Shown in pieces: positions 25,101-32,573 of a stretch of 64,000 nt of DNA. The notes under the pieces are model-generated. The model made no database searches, had not been told where the DNA came from, and saw only the letters and a list, made by a program, of their open reading frames with translations. Within the stretch, counting starts at the first letter, position 1. Each line of letters starts with the position of its first letter. Origin of the DNA: Ancylobacter sp. IITR112 (GTDB lineage: Bacteria; Pseudomonadota; Alphaproteobacteria; Rhizobiales; Xanthobacteraceae); contig NZ_JBGCUS010000003.1 in the NCBI RefSeq assembly GCF_041415945.1, positions 57,084 to 121,083 on the forward strand, in the 5' to 3' direction. Both the position numbers and the translations under genes were made by a program.

Positions 25101-27218
25101 GGCCGGCTGGACGGCCTGCAATGCGGTGACATTGCGCTGGTACGCCGGATCGAGCGCGGCTGCGGCCTGCGCGGCGACGAGCTTCGAACGGACCGCCCCC
25201 GAGAGATAGGCGTCGGCTGTCTGCCAGGAGCCGTCGGCCGGGTCGCGGAAGATGGCGTTGCCGAGCTCTGCGATGACATCCTCGACATCGCGGTGCAGCA
25301 GCTCGGCAATGTGGTCGGGATCGACATGACCGCGCTCGTTAAGCACAACGGCGAGCCCATCGGCCGGAGACGTGATGATCGGCGCCGTCGGCGGCGCAAT
25401 GACGCGCTCGGTGAAGATCGGGCCAGGTTTGGCGGTGTTGCTCTCGAGGTCGTAGTCCTCGATCGAAGCGACCAGCCAGCAATCGGGATCGTCGAGGAAA
25501 GGCTGGATGTTCGGGCGGCGATGCGTCTCGCGCACTTCGCCGGTCTCCTCATCCTCGCTGGTCGAGACGACGGTGGTGTTGATCGGACCGAAGTCGCGCA
25601 CGAAGTTTGACCAGGCGATGCGCAGCTTTACCTGTGCCGGCTTCCATGGCTGGTCGAACTCTTGCGCTTTCAGCACCTCGCGGACCGCGTCGCGGATCGG
25701 GATCAGCTTCCGGATGATGCGGACGTGCTTTTCCGGAATCCCATCACCGCTGCGCCCCTTGCGCACATGAATCGCGACCGGCGCGCCGTCGACGAGCTGC
25801 ATGAGGCCATGCCGGCTGTCGACGAAGTAGCTTCCCTCCCGCACTCGGGACGCGCCGGGCAGCTCAGCGGTCGGGCTCGGCTCATCAAGATCGGCGTCGA
25901 TCGACTCCGGATCGCCGTCATAGATGTCTTCCGGAAGGAAGGTGAGCGCAGTGGCGAGCGCGGCATCGAGATCCTCGCCGTCGCGTGGGCGGCAGGTGTA
26001 AGTCTCGCCGAAGGGACCGGAGGTGAGGCCATGCGTTCCCAGCACCATGCCGGGATGGCGCGCGAACCAGCGGTTGATCCGGATCGCCGCCTCGTCTTCC
26101 GTCGCGGGCCGGACCTCCTCGAGGTCGAGCCAGCACAGGTCGCCCTCCGGCTCGCCATCCCGGCGCCGACGGAAAAAGAGGATGTCGACGACCACATCAG
26201 TTCCGGCGTCCGCGCGAAAGCTGCCCTCGGGCAGGCGGACCGCGCCGACGAGATCGGCCATGGTCGCGATATGCGCGCGGGCCGAGCTGTCCGCCTTGTC
26301 CATGGTGCCATGCGAGATGACGAAGGCGGCGAGCGCTCCCGGCTTCAGCCGGCTGATCGCCTTGGCGATGAAGTAGTCGTGCAGCCGCAAGCCGAGCGAG
26401 CGGAAGGCTCGATCCGAGCGCACGGTGCGGTCGGAGAAGGGCGGATTGCCGATCGCCAGGTCGAAATGTGCCGACAGGTCGGCGCTGGCGAAGTCGCCGG
26501 TGATGATCCGGGCGCGGGGCTGAAGAAGCCGGACGATCCGAGCTGTGACGGGATCGAGCTCGACGCCCGTGACATGCGACGACGCCCGCAAACCCTCCGG
26601 CATCAGGGCGGGGAACAGTCCTGTGCCGATGCCCGGCTCCAGAACGCGGCCACCGCGCCAACCGAAGCGCTGCAACGCTGTCCAGATTGCCCGAACGATC
26701 GGCTCCGGCGTGAAATGGGCGTACTGCGTGCAGCGTGCGAGCGACGCATAGTCCGCGTTACTTACGGCTTCCACCAACCCGCTGCCGAGCGTCTCCCAGC
26801 CCTTCCGGAACCCGTCCTCGCCGGGCCGGCGAAACATCCCATTGGCGAGATCGGAGGCGCCGAAGCCGGTGAACTTGATCAGCGCCGACTGTTCCTCCGA
26901 TTTGGCTGAGCGCTGCGCCTGTTCGATTTCGGCCGAGAGGCGTATCGCGGCGAGATTGTCGCGGGCGCGGTCCTTCCACGAACGGGCAAGCTGGCGCGTC
27001 CCGATGAGATGAAAGTTCTCGCCCCTCTCGGCAGGGGGCGCGGCGGGTCGCCGTTCAGCCGCACCATTCAGCATGGCCGGCGCGGGCGTCGTGGGCGGTG
27101 GATCGTCGTCATCCGGTCCCTCGGTAGAGCTTGGGGCGAATGCGGTGACGCCGAGGCCGAGGCCGGACGACAGCGCGGTGTTCCCGAAAAGGTCGAGGGT
27201 GAAGGGATCTTGCGCCAT
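22107..27218 (-). CDS. Methyltransferase-helicase fusion, DarB-like
   Basis: A 1703-residue protein. Near residue 193 it has LEPGIGTGLF (SAM-binding motif I) and near 257 IGNPPF, the N6-adenine methylase catalytic motif. A superfamily 2 helicase follows: HAVGAGKT (Walker A) near 891, VDEAQE (box II) near 1046, and motif VI QREGRIARQGNQ near 1401. This architecture is that of phage P1 DarB and related proteins that protect injected DNA from type I restriction, and is widespread in plasmids and ICEs. Together with ArdC it suggests a two-protein defence of the element on entry. ATG 27218 has AGGAGA upstream. It could also act in replication or modification; its target sequence is unknown. Confidence 0.88.
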   Translation of the reverse strand: MAQDPFTLDLFGNTALSSGLGLGVTAFAPSSTEGPDDDDPPPTTPAPAMLNGAAERRPAAPPAERGENFHLIGTRQLARSWKDRARDNLAAIRLSAEIEQAQRSAKSEEQSALIKFTGFGASDLANGMFRRPGEDGFRKGWETLGSGLVEAVSNADYASLARCTQYAHFTPEPIVRAIWTALQRFGWRGGRVLEPGIGTGLFPALMPEGLRASSHVTGVELDPVTARIVRLLQPRARIITGDFASADLSAHFDLAIGNPPFSDRTVRSDRAFRSLGLRLHDYFIAKAISRLKPGALAAFVISHGTMDKADSSARAHIATMADLVGAVRLPEGSFRADAGTDVVVDILFFRRRRDGEPEGDLCWLDLEEVRPATEDEAAIRINRWFARHPGMVLGTHGLTSGPFGETYTCRPRDGEDLDAALATALTFLPEDIYDGDPESIDADLDEPSPTAELPGASRVREGSYFVDSRHGLMQLVDGAPVAIHVRKGRSGDGIPEKHVRIIRKLIPIRDAVREVLKAQEFDQPWKPAQVKLRIAWSNFVRDFGPINTTVVSTSEDEETGEVRETHRRPNIQPFLDDPDCWLVASIEDYDLESNTAKPGPIFTERVIAPPTAPIITSPADGLAVVLNERGHVDPDHIAELLHRDVEDVIAELGNAIFRDPADGSWQTADAYLSGAVRSKLVAAQAAAALDPAYQRNVTALQAVQPADLRPSDITARLGAPWIPAADIVAFIKETMGAQIKIHHTPELASWTVEARQLGYMAAGTSEWGTDRRHAGQLLSDALNSSVPQIFDIVKDGDTERRVLNVVDTEAAREKLTKIKTAFQNWIWSDPDRTDRLARVYNDRFNNIAPRAFNGDHLQLPGASGAFSLYGHQKRVIWRIISSGSTYVAHAVGAGKTMSIAAAIMEQRRLGLIAKAMLVVPGHCLAQAAREFLALYPNARILVADETNFTKDKRHRFLSRAATATWDAIIITHSAFRFIGVPSAFEQQMIQEELELYEELLTKVESDDRVSRKRLERLKEGLKERLEALSTRKDDLLTISEIGVDQIIVDEAQEFRKLSFATNMSTLKGIDPNGSQRAWDLFVKARFIETKNPGRALVLASGTPITNTLGEMFTVQRLLGHAALRERGLHEFDAWASTFGDASTELELQPSGKYKPVTRFAQFVNVAELIAMFRSFADVVMPADLRHYVKVPEISGGKRQIITAPPSAAFKAYQRQLDARITAIEQRDRPPEPGDDILLSVITDGRHAAIDLRLVDPDNDNEPGNKLNQLVANAFRIWQETAVNTYVRADGKPYELPGAAQMIFSDLGTLSVEKSRGFSAYRWIRDELVRLGVPASEIAFIQDFKKSEAKQRLFGDVRAGKVRFLLGSSETMGTGVNVQLRLKALHHMDVPWLPSQIEQREGRIARQGNQHDVVDIFAYATLGSLDATMWQNNERKARFIAAALSGDTSIRRIEDMGEGQASQFAMAKAIASGDQRLMQKAGLEAEIARLDRLRAAHVDDQHAIRRQIRDAERDIEISARRIGEIGQDIERLVPTTGDSFVMTVTGTAYNERKLAGRALMKEILTLVQLQHEGEAGIATIGGFDLEFCGERFGKDGFHYSTMLLRTGAEYEIELPVTVTPIGAVARLEHALSGFEDERQNYGWRLESARKRLASYQARVGEAFAFDAELEMKREQLAEVEAQLASNAGEGGADGEGAEGGRIAA

Positions 27219-27326
27219 TGTGGCGATCTCCTGTGATGATGGCGCGCGCCATCGACCCCGCCGGAGGCCGGCGAAGGCGTGACGCGCTCGATGGTTGGGA
27301 AGGACGTGCCTGGCTGGCCTGCCGGG

Positions 27327-27725
27327 TCAGCGACGGATCAGGGAGAGCGACAGGCTGGTGTCGGTGGCCACGATCGTCAGGTGCGTGGCGCCGGGTGCGG
27401 CGGCCATCAGCCTCTCGAGCTCGACGGCGTCGAGGAATTCGATCCCATCATCGCCGCCGAAATGCTGGCGCTTGTAGTGCCAGTAGTCGGGATTGGTCTT
27501 CGGGTCGCACTCCTCGGCGTAGCAGACGAGGGCCCGCTGCCCCTCGGCGAGCTTGCCATTCGAGAGGAGGTAGACCCCTTCATCGCCCACCAGCCACAAG
27601 CCGGGCTGTTCGTCCTTGCCCGGCGCGAGACCGTAATGGGGATTGCGGTAGCCGCCATTGGTCGCGGCGTCGGATTTTCCGCGTGCGATGACGGCGCGGA
27701 CTTCCTCCACGGAGAAGGTGAACAT
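27327..27725 (-). CDS. DUF3085 family protein
   Basis: A 132-residue DUF3085 protein: MFTFSVEEVRAVIARGK, then NPHYGLAPGKDEQPGLWLVGDEGVYLLSNG, a beta-strand and glycine-rich core shared by the family, and an acidic CYAEECDPKTNPD. Unknown function, found in alphaproteobacterial ICEs and plasmids. ATG 27725 has GAGGTGGGGG directly upstream; an earlier GTG at 27734 is possible. It is ten bases from the DUF1419 gene, so the two are one operon, lying just upstream of the large helicase gene. Confidence 0.88.
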   Translation of the reverse strand: MFTFSVEEVRAVIARGKSDAATNGGYRNPHYGLAPGKDEQPGLWLVGDEGVYLLSNGKLAEGQRALVCYAEECDPKTNPDYWHYKRQHFGGDDGIEFLDAVELERLMAAAPGATHLTIVATDTSLSLSLIRR

Positions 27726-27735
27726 GACCCCCACC

Positions 27736-28341
27736 TCACGCCGCGATCGCGTCGGGAAGGTAGCGCAGATGCACCGGCAGCTTGGCGGAGATCTGCGCGT
27801 CGGTCAGGCCGTCGAGCAGGATCAAGCTGGTCCCTTGCCGTCCGCCGTAGAACAGCACGGTGCGCTTGCCGCGATCGGCCTCCGGCCAGCGGTCCCCGGC
27901 ATAGCTACGATAGTCGTCATGCGTTGCGCTCCAGATGTGCTCGAGGCGCTCGGTTCGCGTCATCGCCTTCACCGGCCGCGATTCCCGGTCGATGATCGTG
28001 GCACGCATCCGCTCTGGCGAAGCCGTGTCGGCGAGATCGCAATAGCCATGAAAATGACGCATGCGGCCATCGATCATCAGCGCGAAGAAGACGCTGGTGA
28101 CGCTGCCGGTCAGGAATTCGCGCATCGCGAACATGTCGCCGCGCATCCAGAGCGGCGGCAGGATCTCGAACATATAGTCGTGGTCGATCTGGCCGATCTC
28201 GAACCATTCGCCGGCGTAGAGCGCGAGCGCATCGCCCTCGCAGCGGCTGGGTCGCTGAGTGTGACGGTCGAACATCCGAAACATCTGGCGGCGGTCGGGG
28301 ACGCCCTGAAACACCTTGCGGACAGGGGTGGAGAGGGTCAT
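27736..28341 (-). CDS. DUF1419 family protein
   Basis: A 201-residue DUF1419 protein with the recognisable start TPVRKVFQGVPDRRQMFRMFDRH and GEWFEIGQIDHDYMFEILPPLWMRGDMFAMREF. The middle FFALMIDGRMRHFHGYCDL looks like a beta-hairpin core. Function unknown. GGAGCC lies eight bases before the ATG. DUF1419 and DUF3085 genes often travel together in these elements, suggesting they work together. Confidence 0.88.
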   Translation of the reverse strand: MTLSTPVRKVFQGVPDRRQMFRMFDRHTQRPSRCEGDALALYAGEWFEIGQIDHDYMFEILPPLWMRGDMFAMREFLTGSVTSVFFALMIDGRMRHFHGYCDLADTASPERMRATIIDRESRPVKAMTRTERLEHIWSATHDDYRSYAGDRWPEADRGKRTVLFYGGRQGTSLILLDGLTDAQISAKLPVHLRYLPDAIAA

Positions 28342-28451
28342 GTCGGGGCTCCTTCAGCCTCGTCGGGCCGGAGCGCGGCGCATCCTCCTGGATCACCATC
28401 ATCTTCAGCCCTTCAGGACCTCTCCCCGCGGCCGCATCGAAGCCCGGGCGG

Positions 28452-28499
28452 GTCAAGGGCCGCGCAGCGGGCGAAGCTTCACCCTTGACGCGGCCGGCG
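28452..28499 (-). promoter_or_regulatory. Hairpin with the leader outer-stem motif, upstream of the DUF1419 gene
   Basis: Minus strand GTCAAGGG (28499-28492) pairs perfectly with CCCTTGAC (28459-28452), with an inner GAAGCTTCGCCCGCTGCGCGG segment. The stem motif is the same TCAAGG/CCTTGA as the outer stem of leader copies 1-5, but the A/T central hairpin is missing. It overlaps the end of the Toprim gene and lies ~110 bases before the DUF1419 start. Confidence 0.45.
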
Positions 28500-29432
28500 G
28501 GCATGCGGCAGCCGGTTTCCTCCGCTCTCTCTTTCCCTCCTCTTCCTTGCGCGCAGATCTTCGTTCCAATCCTCCTGCGCAGGCTTTTGCCGTCTGTAAT
28601 CTGCGGCCGCCGCTGCGGCGATCGTCGCGATTCGCTCGGCATAGACCTCGCCCTGCGCATTGTTGTCGGTGGCCGCCACAAGCAGGGCGCCGGGACGCGA
28701 CGCGAGCACCCGGATGGCGGCTTCGGTCGCTGGCGCCCATCCTCCGCCGGTGCTGAGATAAAGGCTGTCGGAACGCTGGCTTTCGATTGCGAAGAGGCTC
28801 ATCGCGTCGATCGCGGCCTCGGTGACACAGAGCCGACGGGCAGCGATCGGCCCGAGCCGGAAGAGGACTTTGCCGCCGCCGGTGGCGAAGCCGCGCCATT
28901 CCGGCCCGCGTTCCTCCCAGCCTGTAACCGCGCCGGTCTCGTCGACATGGGCTGCCCACATGCTGCCGCGCGGTCCCTCGCGCAGCCGGTCCTGCTGGAT
29001 GGCGGCGCGGATGACGGACTCCGGAAGGCCGCGCTCGTCGCGCAGATAGCGCCAGGTCATGGAGCCGCGCCATGGTTTGCGGCATGCCCGCCAACGCTCA
29101 GGAATGCCGATATCGGGATCGCGCTCGCGGGCCTGCCTGGTCCAGACGGGCTCGCTCGGCACGAAGCCGACGAGGTCCGAAACGCGCTGCGTGGCCTCTG
29201 CAAAGTCGATGCTGTCGAGATGCATGACAAGGGAGAACACGTCACCCTTGGCCTCGGACCGGGCGTCGAACCAGCCCTTGCCGTCATGGATCACGATGAT
29301 GATGTCGTCGCCACGCCGATACTTGACCGCCTTGCGGGTGCTCTCCTTCAGATCTATCGCAAACCCCGCCTTCTGGATGACGGCCGCACAGGGCACACGG
29401 CTCCTCAGCTCCTCGATATCCTTCTTTTCCAT
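28479..29432 (-). CDS. DUF3991/Toprim-domain protein
   Basis: A 317-residue protein with an N-terminal DUF3991-like half (IQKAGFAIDLKESTRKAVKYRRG; KGDVFSLVMHLDSIDFAEATQRV), which resembles a degenerate primase zinc domain, and a C-terminal Toprim part (LCVTEAAIDAMSLFA near residue 205; LLVAATDNNAQG near 255). Such proteins are thought to be plasmid primase-like or strand-handling enzymes. The ends are charged. ATG 29432 is chosen by alignment of the family start; its ribosome-binding site is weak. It lies upstream of the DUF1419/DUF3085 genes. Confidence 0.82.
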   Translation of the reverse strand: MEKKDIEELRSRVPCAAVIQKAGFAIDLKESTRKAVKYRRGDDIIIVIHDGKGWFDARSEAKGDVFSLVMHLDSIDFAEATQRVSDLVGFVPSEPVWTRQARERDPDIGIPERWRACRKPWRGSMTWRYLRDERGLPESVIRAAIQQDRLREGPRGSMWAAHVDETGAVTGWEERGPEWRGFATGGGKVLFRLGPIAARRLCVTEAAIDAMSLFAIESQRSDSLYLSTGGGWAPATEAAIRVLASRPGALLVAATDNNAQGEVYAERIATIAAAAAADYRRQKPAQEDWNEDLRARKRRERESGGNRLPHARRPRQG

Positions 29433-29662
29433 TTTCGTTTTCCGCCACGCCTCCGGGTCGGACCTTTCCTGCTTGAGATTTCCCGTCCCGCACCTCGCGG
29501 GACCATCCCCCGGCGCCGCGAAGAGCGAAGGGGGCAAGGGCGCGGCTGGCAACTGGTGAATCCTGCAGGGTGTGCAGCACCCTGGCTTTGGCCAGCTGCG
29601 GCGCAGCCTCCCTTGCGGCCGCCCGCTCGCGAGCGGCACGCGCTCGTCCGGGCGAACCCGGC

Positions 29663-29845
29663 TCAATGAGCCGGGCCGAACTGGTAGGGATCGTATTCGT
29701 GGACGACGACCACGTCGGCATCGTCGAGTTCGTCGCTCGGCATCACGCCGAACTCTCCGTCGACCTCGAACAGCGTGACCGGGACCATCAGGGTGCGGGC
29801 GAGCTGGAACGCGTGGGACTGTGCGAGGGAAAGATCGTGCGACAT
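29663..29845 (-). CDS. Small hypothetical protein
   Basis: A 60-residue protein starting MSHDLSLAQSHAFQLARTL and continuing with VPVTLFEVDGEFGVMPSDELDDADVVVVHEYDP, a short beta-alpha fold with an acidic end. TGGAG lies about seven bases before ATG 29845. I recall this type of small protein in rhizobial plasmids without a named family. It is followed by a 230-base leader to the Toprim gene. Confidence 0.6.
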   Translation of the reverse strand: MSHDLSLAQSHAFQLARTLMVPVTLFEVDGEFGVMPSDELDDADVVVVHEYDPYQFGPAH

Positions 29846-30183
29846 CTGAGGGCTCCATCTTGGAGCGAGGCCGATCCCCGCTCGATGGCGTCCGTCAGTG
29901 TCCTCAACCGGCCGCGATCACCGCGCAGGCAAGAGCCGAAGCGGCGGCATGCATCGCATAGCCGACCCCTTGCGTTGATCGTGGAAGGCCGGGCGGAGGA
30001 CCAGGAAAGCCATCCAACGAGAGCGGGGTCGGGCTCGTCTCAGAGAGGGGTCCGGACCCTCTTGCACGCTCTTTTCCCGGACGCCGAACCTCACTGCGGC
30101 GCGAGAACAGATCCAGTCCCGATCAGCCTCTCAGGTCGAATGGACGGCTTCAGCGCCGAAGCGACGTCGGCCCAGCCGTCCGT
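29846..30183. other. Intergenic region with an inverted repeat
   Basis: About 338 bases without a gene. The main structure is AGAGGGTCCGGACCCCTCT (minus strand, about 30043-30061), a near-perfect fold-back that may terminate the upstream gene. The rest shows no coding signal I trust. Confidence 0.35.
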
Positions 30184-30477
30184 TCAATCGCCCTGGTAGC
30201 CGGAATCCCTCGCCCGCCGCGGCTCATTGTCGACGATCGCCTGGACCACCGCGAGATCCATCTGCGCATGCGGCGAGATCCTCGCCACTTCGGCCGCCAC
30301 CTTAGCCCAATGGATGAATTCGCCGGCTTGCCCGAACGCGCGGGAGCGCGCCGCCAAGCGCTGCGCCTCATAGTAGGCGTTCGGTTCATCGTGTTCGATG
30401 AGGCGGCGGGCGTCCGCCTGCCACCTCCGGCGGATTTGCTTACGGTTCTCCATCCATCGCCGCAATGCAGCCAGCAT
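30184..30477 (-). CDS. Hypothetical basic helical protein
   Basis: A 97-residue protein with a basic start (LAALRRWMENRKQIRRRWQADARRL) and helices EAQRLAARSRAFG, IHWAKVAAEVARIS. No family recognised. GGAGGGG lies about nine bases before the ATG. It is the last small gene of the accessory block before the RES/Xre pair, with a 150-base gap between. Confidence 0.6.
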   Translation of the reverse strand: MLAALRRWMENRKQIRRRWQADARRLIEHDEPNAYYEAQRLAARSRAFGQAGEFIHWAKVAAEVARISPHAQMDLAVVQAIVDNEPRRARDSGYQGD

Positions 30478-30629
30478 GACGTTCTGCCCCTCCGACAGGA
30501 TTTTTCTCGTTTCGCGTCAGGGATGGAAGCCCTTGGGGTGAAGGCGGCTTGCTGGCTTCAGCGCAGCCAACAGCCCGGCCCGCGGGGCGACGCCATTGCG
30601 TCAGGCTCGAGTGCCCTTCGCTACTCGCC

Positions 30630-31091
30630 TCAGAACAACCGGGGATCGAGCGAGAAGGACACCTCGCCGACGATGCGGACCTCGGCCGCTGCCGGATGGC
30701 TGTTGTTGATCAGCACGTTCAGGTCGGGAGAGCCGACGATCGGTACGATCGCCGAGGGCACGCGCAGCAGCAGGGTGGCGCGCGTCTCATGCCAAGTGTC
30801 GCCCTTCTCCTGGCTCCAGGCCTCGTGCCGCCGCCAATCGGTCGGAAGGCCTTCCAACGGCAGGTCCTCAATCGCGATAGTGTCGGGGATCTCATAGGTG
30901 ACCATGACCAGCTCCGGCAGGAGCGAGGGATCCTCCACATGGACGAGCTTTTCGAGGACGCAGAGCGCGGGCGATGTCGCGCAATAGGTGACGGCATGGC
31001 CCACGGTGTTCCAGCGGCCGTCGAAGTGCAGGCCATAGCCGCCGTCGAGCGCCCGCGCATGCTGCTTGCCCGACAGGCGCCAGAGCAGCAT
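30630..31091 (-). CDS. RES domain toxin
   Basis: A 153-residue RES-family toxin, the ADP-ribosyltransferase-like enzymes that deplete NAD+ or modify targets (MbcT/ParT family). The start LLWRLSGKQHARALDGGYGLHFDGRWN contains the conserved Arg and GGRWN-like elements, and TYCATSPALCVLEKLVH is the typical third motif. The ATG overlaps the stop of the antitoxin gene by one base (TGATG). Complete and of normal length, so the pair is likely active. Confidence 0.9.
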   Translation of the reverse strand: MLLWRLSGKQHARALDGGYGLHFDGRWNTVGHAVTYCATSPALCVLEKLVHVEDPSLLPELVMVTYEIPDTIAIEDLPLEGLPTDWRRHEAWSQEKGDTWHETRATLLLRVPSAIVPIVGSPDLNVLINNSHPAAAEVRIVGEVSFSLDPRLF

Positions 31092-31528
31092 CAGGCGGCC
31101 GCGCCCCAGGCGATCTTGCCGAGGATGGTCTCGATCACACGCGCGCCGGCTTCGGTCTGCGCCACGACGAGCGGCGTCTCGCCGCCCAGCTCGGTGAGCG
31201 GGCGGCGCAGCCAGCGATTGGCCTTGTCGAGCTCGCCAAAGGTCTGCTCAGCGAGGGATTGGACGCGGAGCAGACGCACGGCCCGGTCCGATTCATCGAC
31301 CGTCAGCGGCTGCTGCTTGTCGGCGCGGTGCCGGCGGGTGCGTTGCGGGATCACGAACCTCTCGATCTCCTGCTCGCTCATGCCCGCCTGGCTGAGCCCA
31401 CGAAGTGCGGACAGGGGAAGCCTGTTGCGGACGGCGAGGGCCAGATCGGCCTGCGAGCGCACGACCGTGCCGAGCACGCTCTGGCCTCCGAGCTTGCGGG
31501 CGACTTCCTCGACGATGGCGATCGACAT
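31091..31528 (-). CDS. Xre/MbcA/ParS-type antitoxin
   Basis: A 145-residue antitoxin of the Xre/MbcA/ParS family. The N-terminal helical part holds RNRLPLSALRGLSQAGMSEQEIERFVIPQRT, and the C-terminal DUF2384-type toxin-binding domain holds LTVDESDRAVRLLRVQSLAEQTFGE with the ending TEAGARVIETILGKIAWGAAA. AAAGGAGG lies just before ATG 31528; an upstream extension of the frame crosses the operator and is rejected. It neutralises the RES toxin and, with it, represses the operon. Confidence 0.9.
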   Translation of the reverse strand: MSIAIVEEVARKLGGQSVLGTVVRSQADLALAVRNRLPLSALRGLSQAGMSEQEIERFVIPQRTRRHRADKQQPLTVDESDRAVRLLRVQSLAEQTFGELDKANRWLRRPLTELGGETPLVVAQTEAGARVIETILGKIAWGAAA

Positions 31529-31541
31529 GAAAGCCTCCTTT

Positions 31542-31589
31542 GCTATTCGGCAAGGTGCCGTAGACATAGGCGGCATGTTGCCGAATAGC
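31542..31589. promoter_or_regulatory. Operator of the RES/Xre module: 12-bp inverted repeat
   Basis: GCTATTCGGCAA (31542-31553) and TTGCCGAATAGC (31578-31589) form a perfect 12-bp inverted repeat with a 24-base spacer, so the arm centres are 36 bases apart. It begins 14 bases upstream of the antitoxin ATG. Inner GCCG/CGGC bases add partial symmetry. This should be the autoregulatory operator. Confidence 0.75.
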
Positions 31590-31734
31590 AAGGGGTCTGC
31601 CTTGTCTGGTTCTGCTTCCGAGCCGCGCAGTACCGACGCGAGCCAACCCTTTGAAGTCGGATTCGTCCCGACCCGGAACCAGAGGCTCGCCGGACCGTTT
31701 GTTGACTCGCGCTGGTTGTGTCGGAGTGTGCGTG

Positions 31735-32030
31735 ATGGCGACGGCAAAGGCCAATTGGAAGGGCTTCATCAAGTTCGGAGAGGTCGCCTTCGCCGTCGGC
31801 CTTTACACGGCTGCCTCCTCGTCTGAGCGTATCGCCTTCAACACGCTCAACCGCGCGACCGGCAATCGCCGAGAGTTCGTCGACAGCGAGACCGGTGATC
31901 CCGTCGAGCGGGAGGAGCAGGTCAAAGGCTACGAGATCAAGAATGGCGACTATGTCGTGCTCGAGCCCGAGGAAGTCGCGGCCGCGATCCCCTATAGCGA
32001 CAAAACGCTGAAGATCGAGGCGTTCATGCC
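31735..32030 (+). pseudogene. Ku-type end-joining protein, N-terminal fragment
   Basis: About 98 residues of a bacterial Ku (non-homologous end joining): NWKGFIKFGEVAFAVGLYTAAS, ERIAFNTLNRATGNR, EFVDSETGDPVEREEQVKGYE and YVVLEPEEVAAA are near-diagnostic. Homology stops at about 32030, where a complete Ku would continue for another ~180 residues; the frame then runs into unrelated sequence and the LuxR remnant. A Ku fragment beginning with its proper start codon beside a RES/Xre pair indicates an old deletion or recombination. A partial Ku would lack the bridge region and cannot be functional. Confidence 0.9.
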
Positions 32031-32288
32031 CAACAGACGCTCCTTTCGATGCTCCTCGACGTGCTGCGTCGTGTCCCATCGGTGCCGGTGGACGGACGAA
32101 GGCGGGTCCGCTCAGATGAGCTTGAGCTTCGTGGCGAGAGCCGTTGCCTGGGCCAGGCTTCCCGCATCGAGCGCCTTCCGGGCATTGTTCAGATGGAAGT
32201 TCACGGTGGCGAATGACATGCCTGAGGTGGTCCCCGAAATCCGGACAGGGAGTTAAGCTTGGTTCGGCCTGACGGAAGGACGAGCCCG

Positions 32289-32573
32289 ATGACCGGGAAG
32301 AGGAAGCGATATTCATCGGATTTCAAGGCGAAGGTGGCCCTGGAGGCACTGCGCGGGGAACAGACGGTGGCCCAGTTGGCGGCGAAGCATGGTCTCCACC
32401 AGACCATGATCAACGCTTGGAAGAAGCAGGCCATCGAGGGGATGGCCGCAGTGTTCTCCGGCAAGGCGGAAGCGGCCGACGCCGCCCGCGAGAGCGAGAT
32501 CGACCAGCTCCATGCCAAGATCGGCCAACTGGTGGTGGAACGGGATTTTTTGCGTCGGGCCTCCGGGCGATGA
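32289..32573 (+). CDS. IS3-family transposase OrfA
   Basis: A 94-residue helix-turn-helix protein (KRYSSDFKAKVALEALRGEQTVAQLAAKHGLHQ...) with a leucine-rich C-terminal helix, the DNA-binding half of an IS3 transposase. Its stop overlaps the orfB start by ATGA. A run of six T (32546-32551) near its end may serve as the site for the frameshift that produces OrfAB in this family. Confidence 0.9.
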   Translation: MTGKRKRYSSDFKAKVALEALRGEQTVAQLAAKHGLHQTMINAWKKQAIEGMAAVFSGKAEAADAARESEIDQLHAKIGQLVVERDFLRRASGR

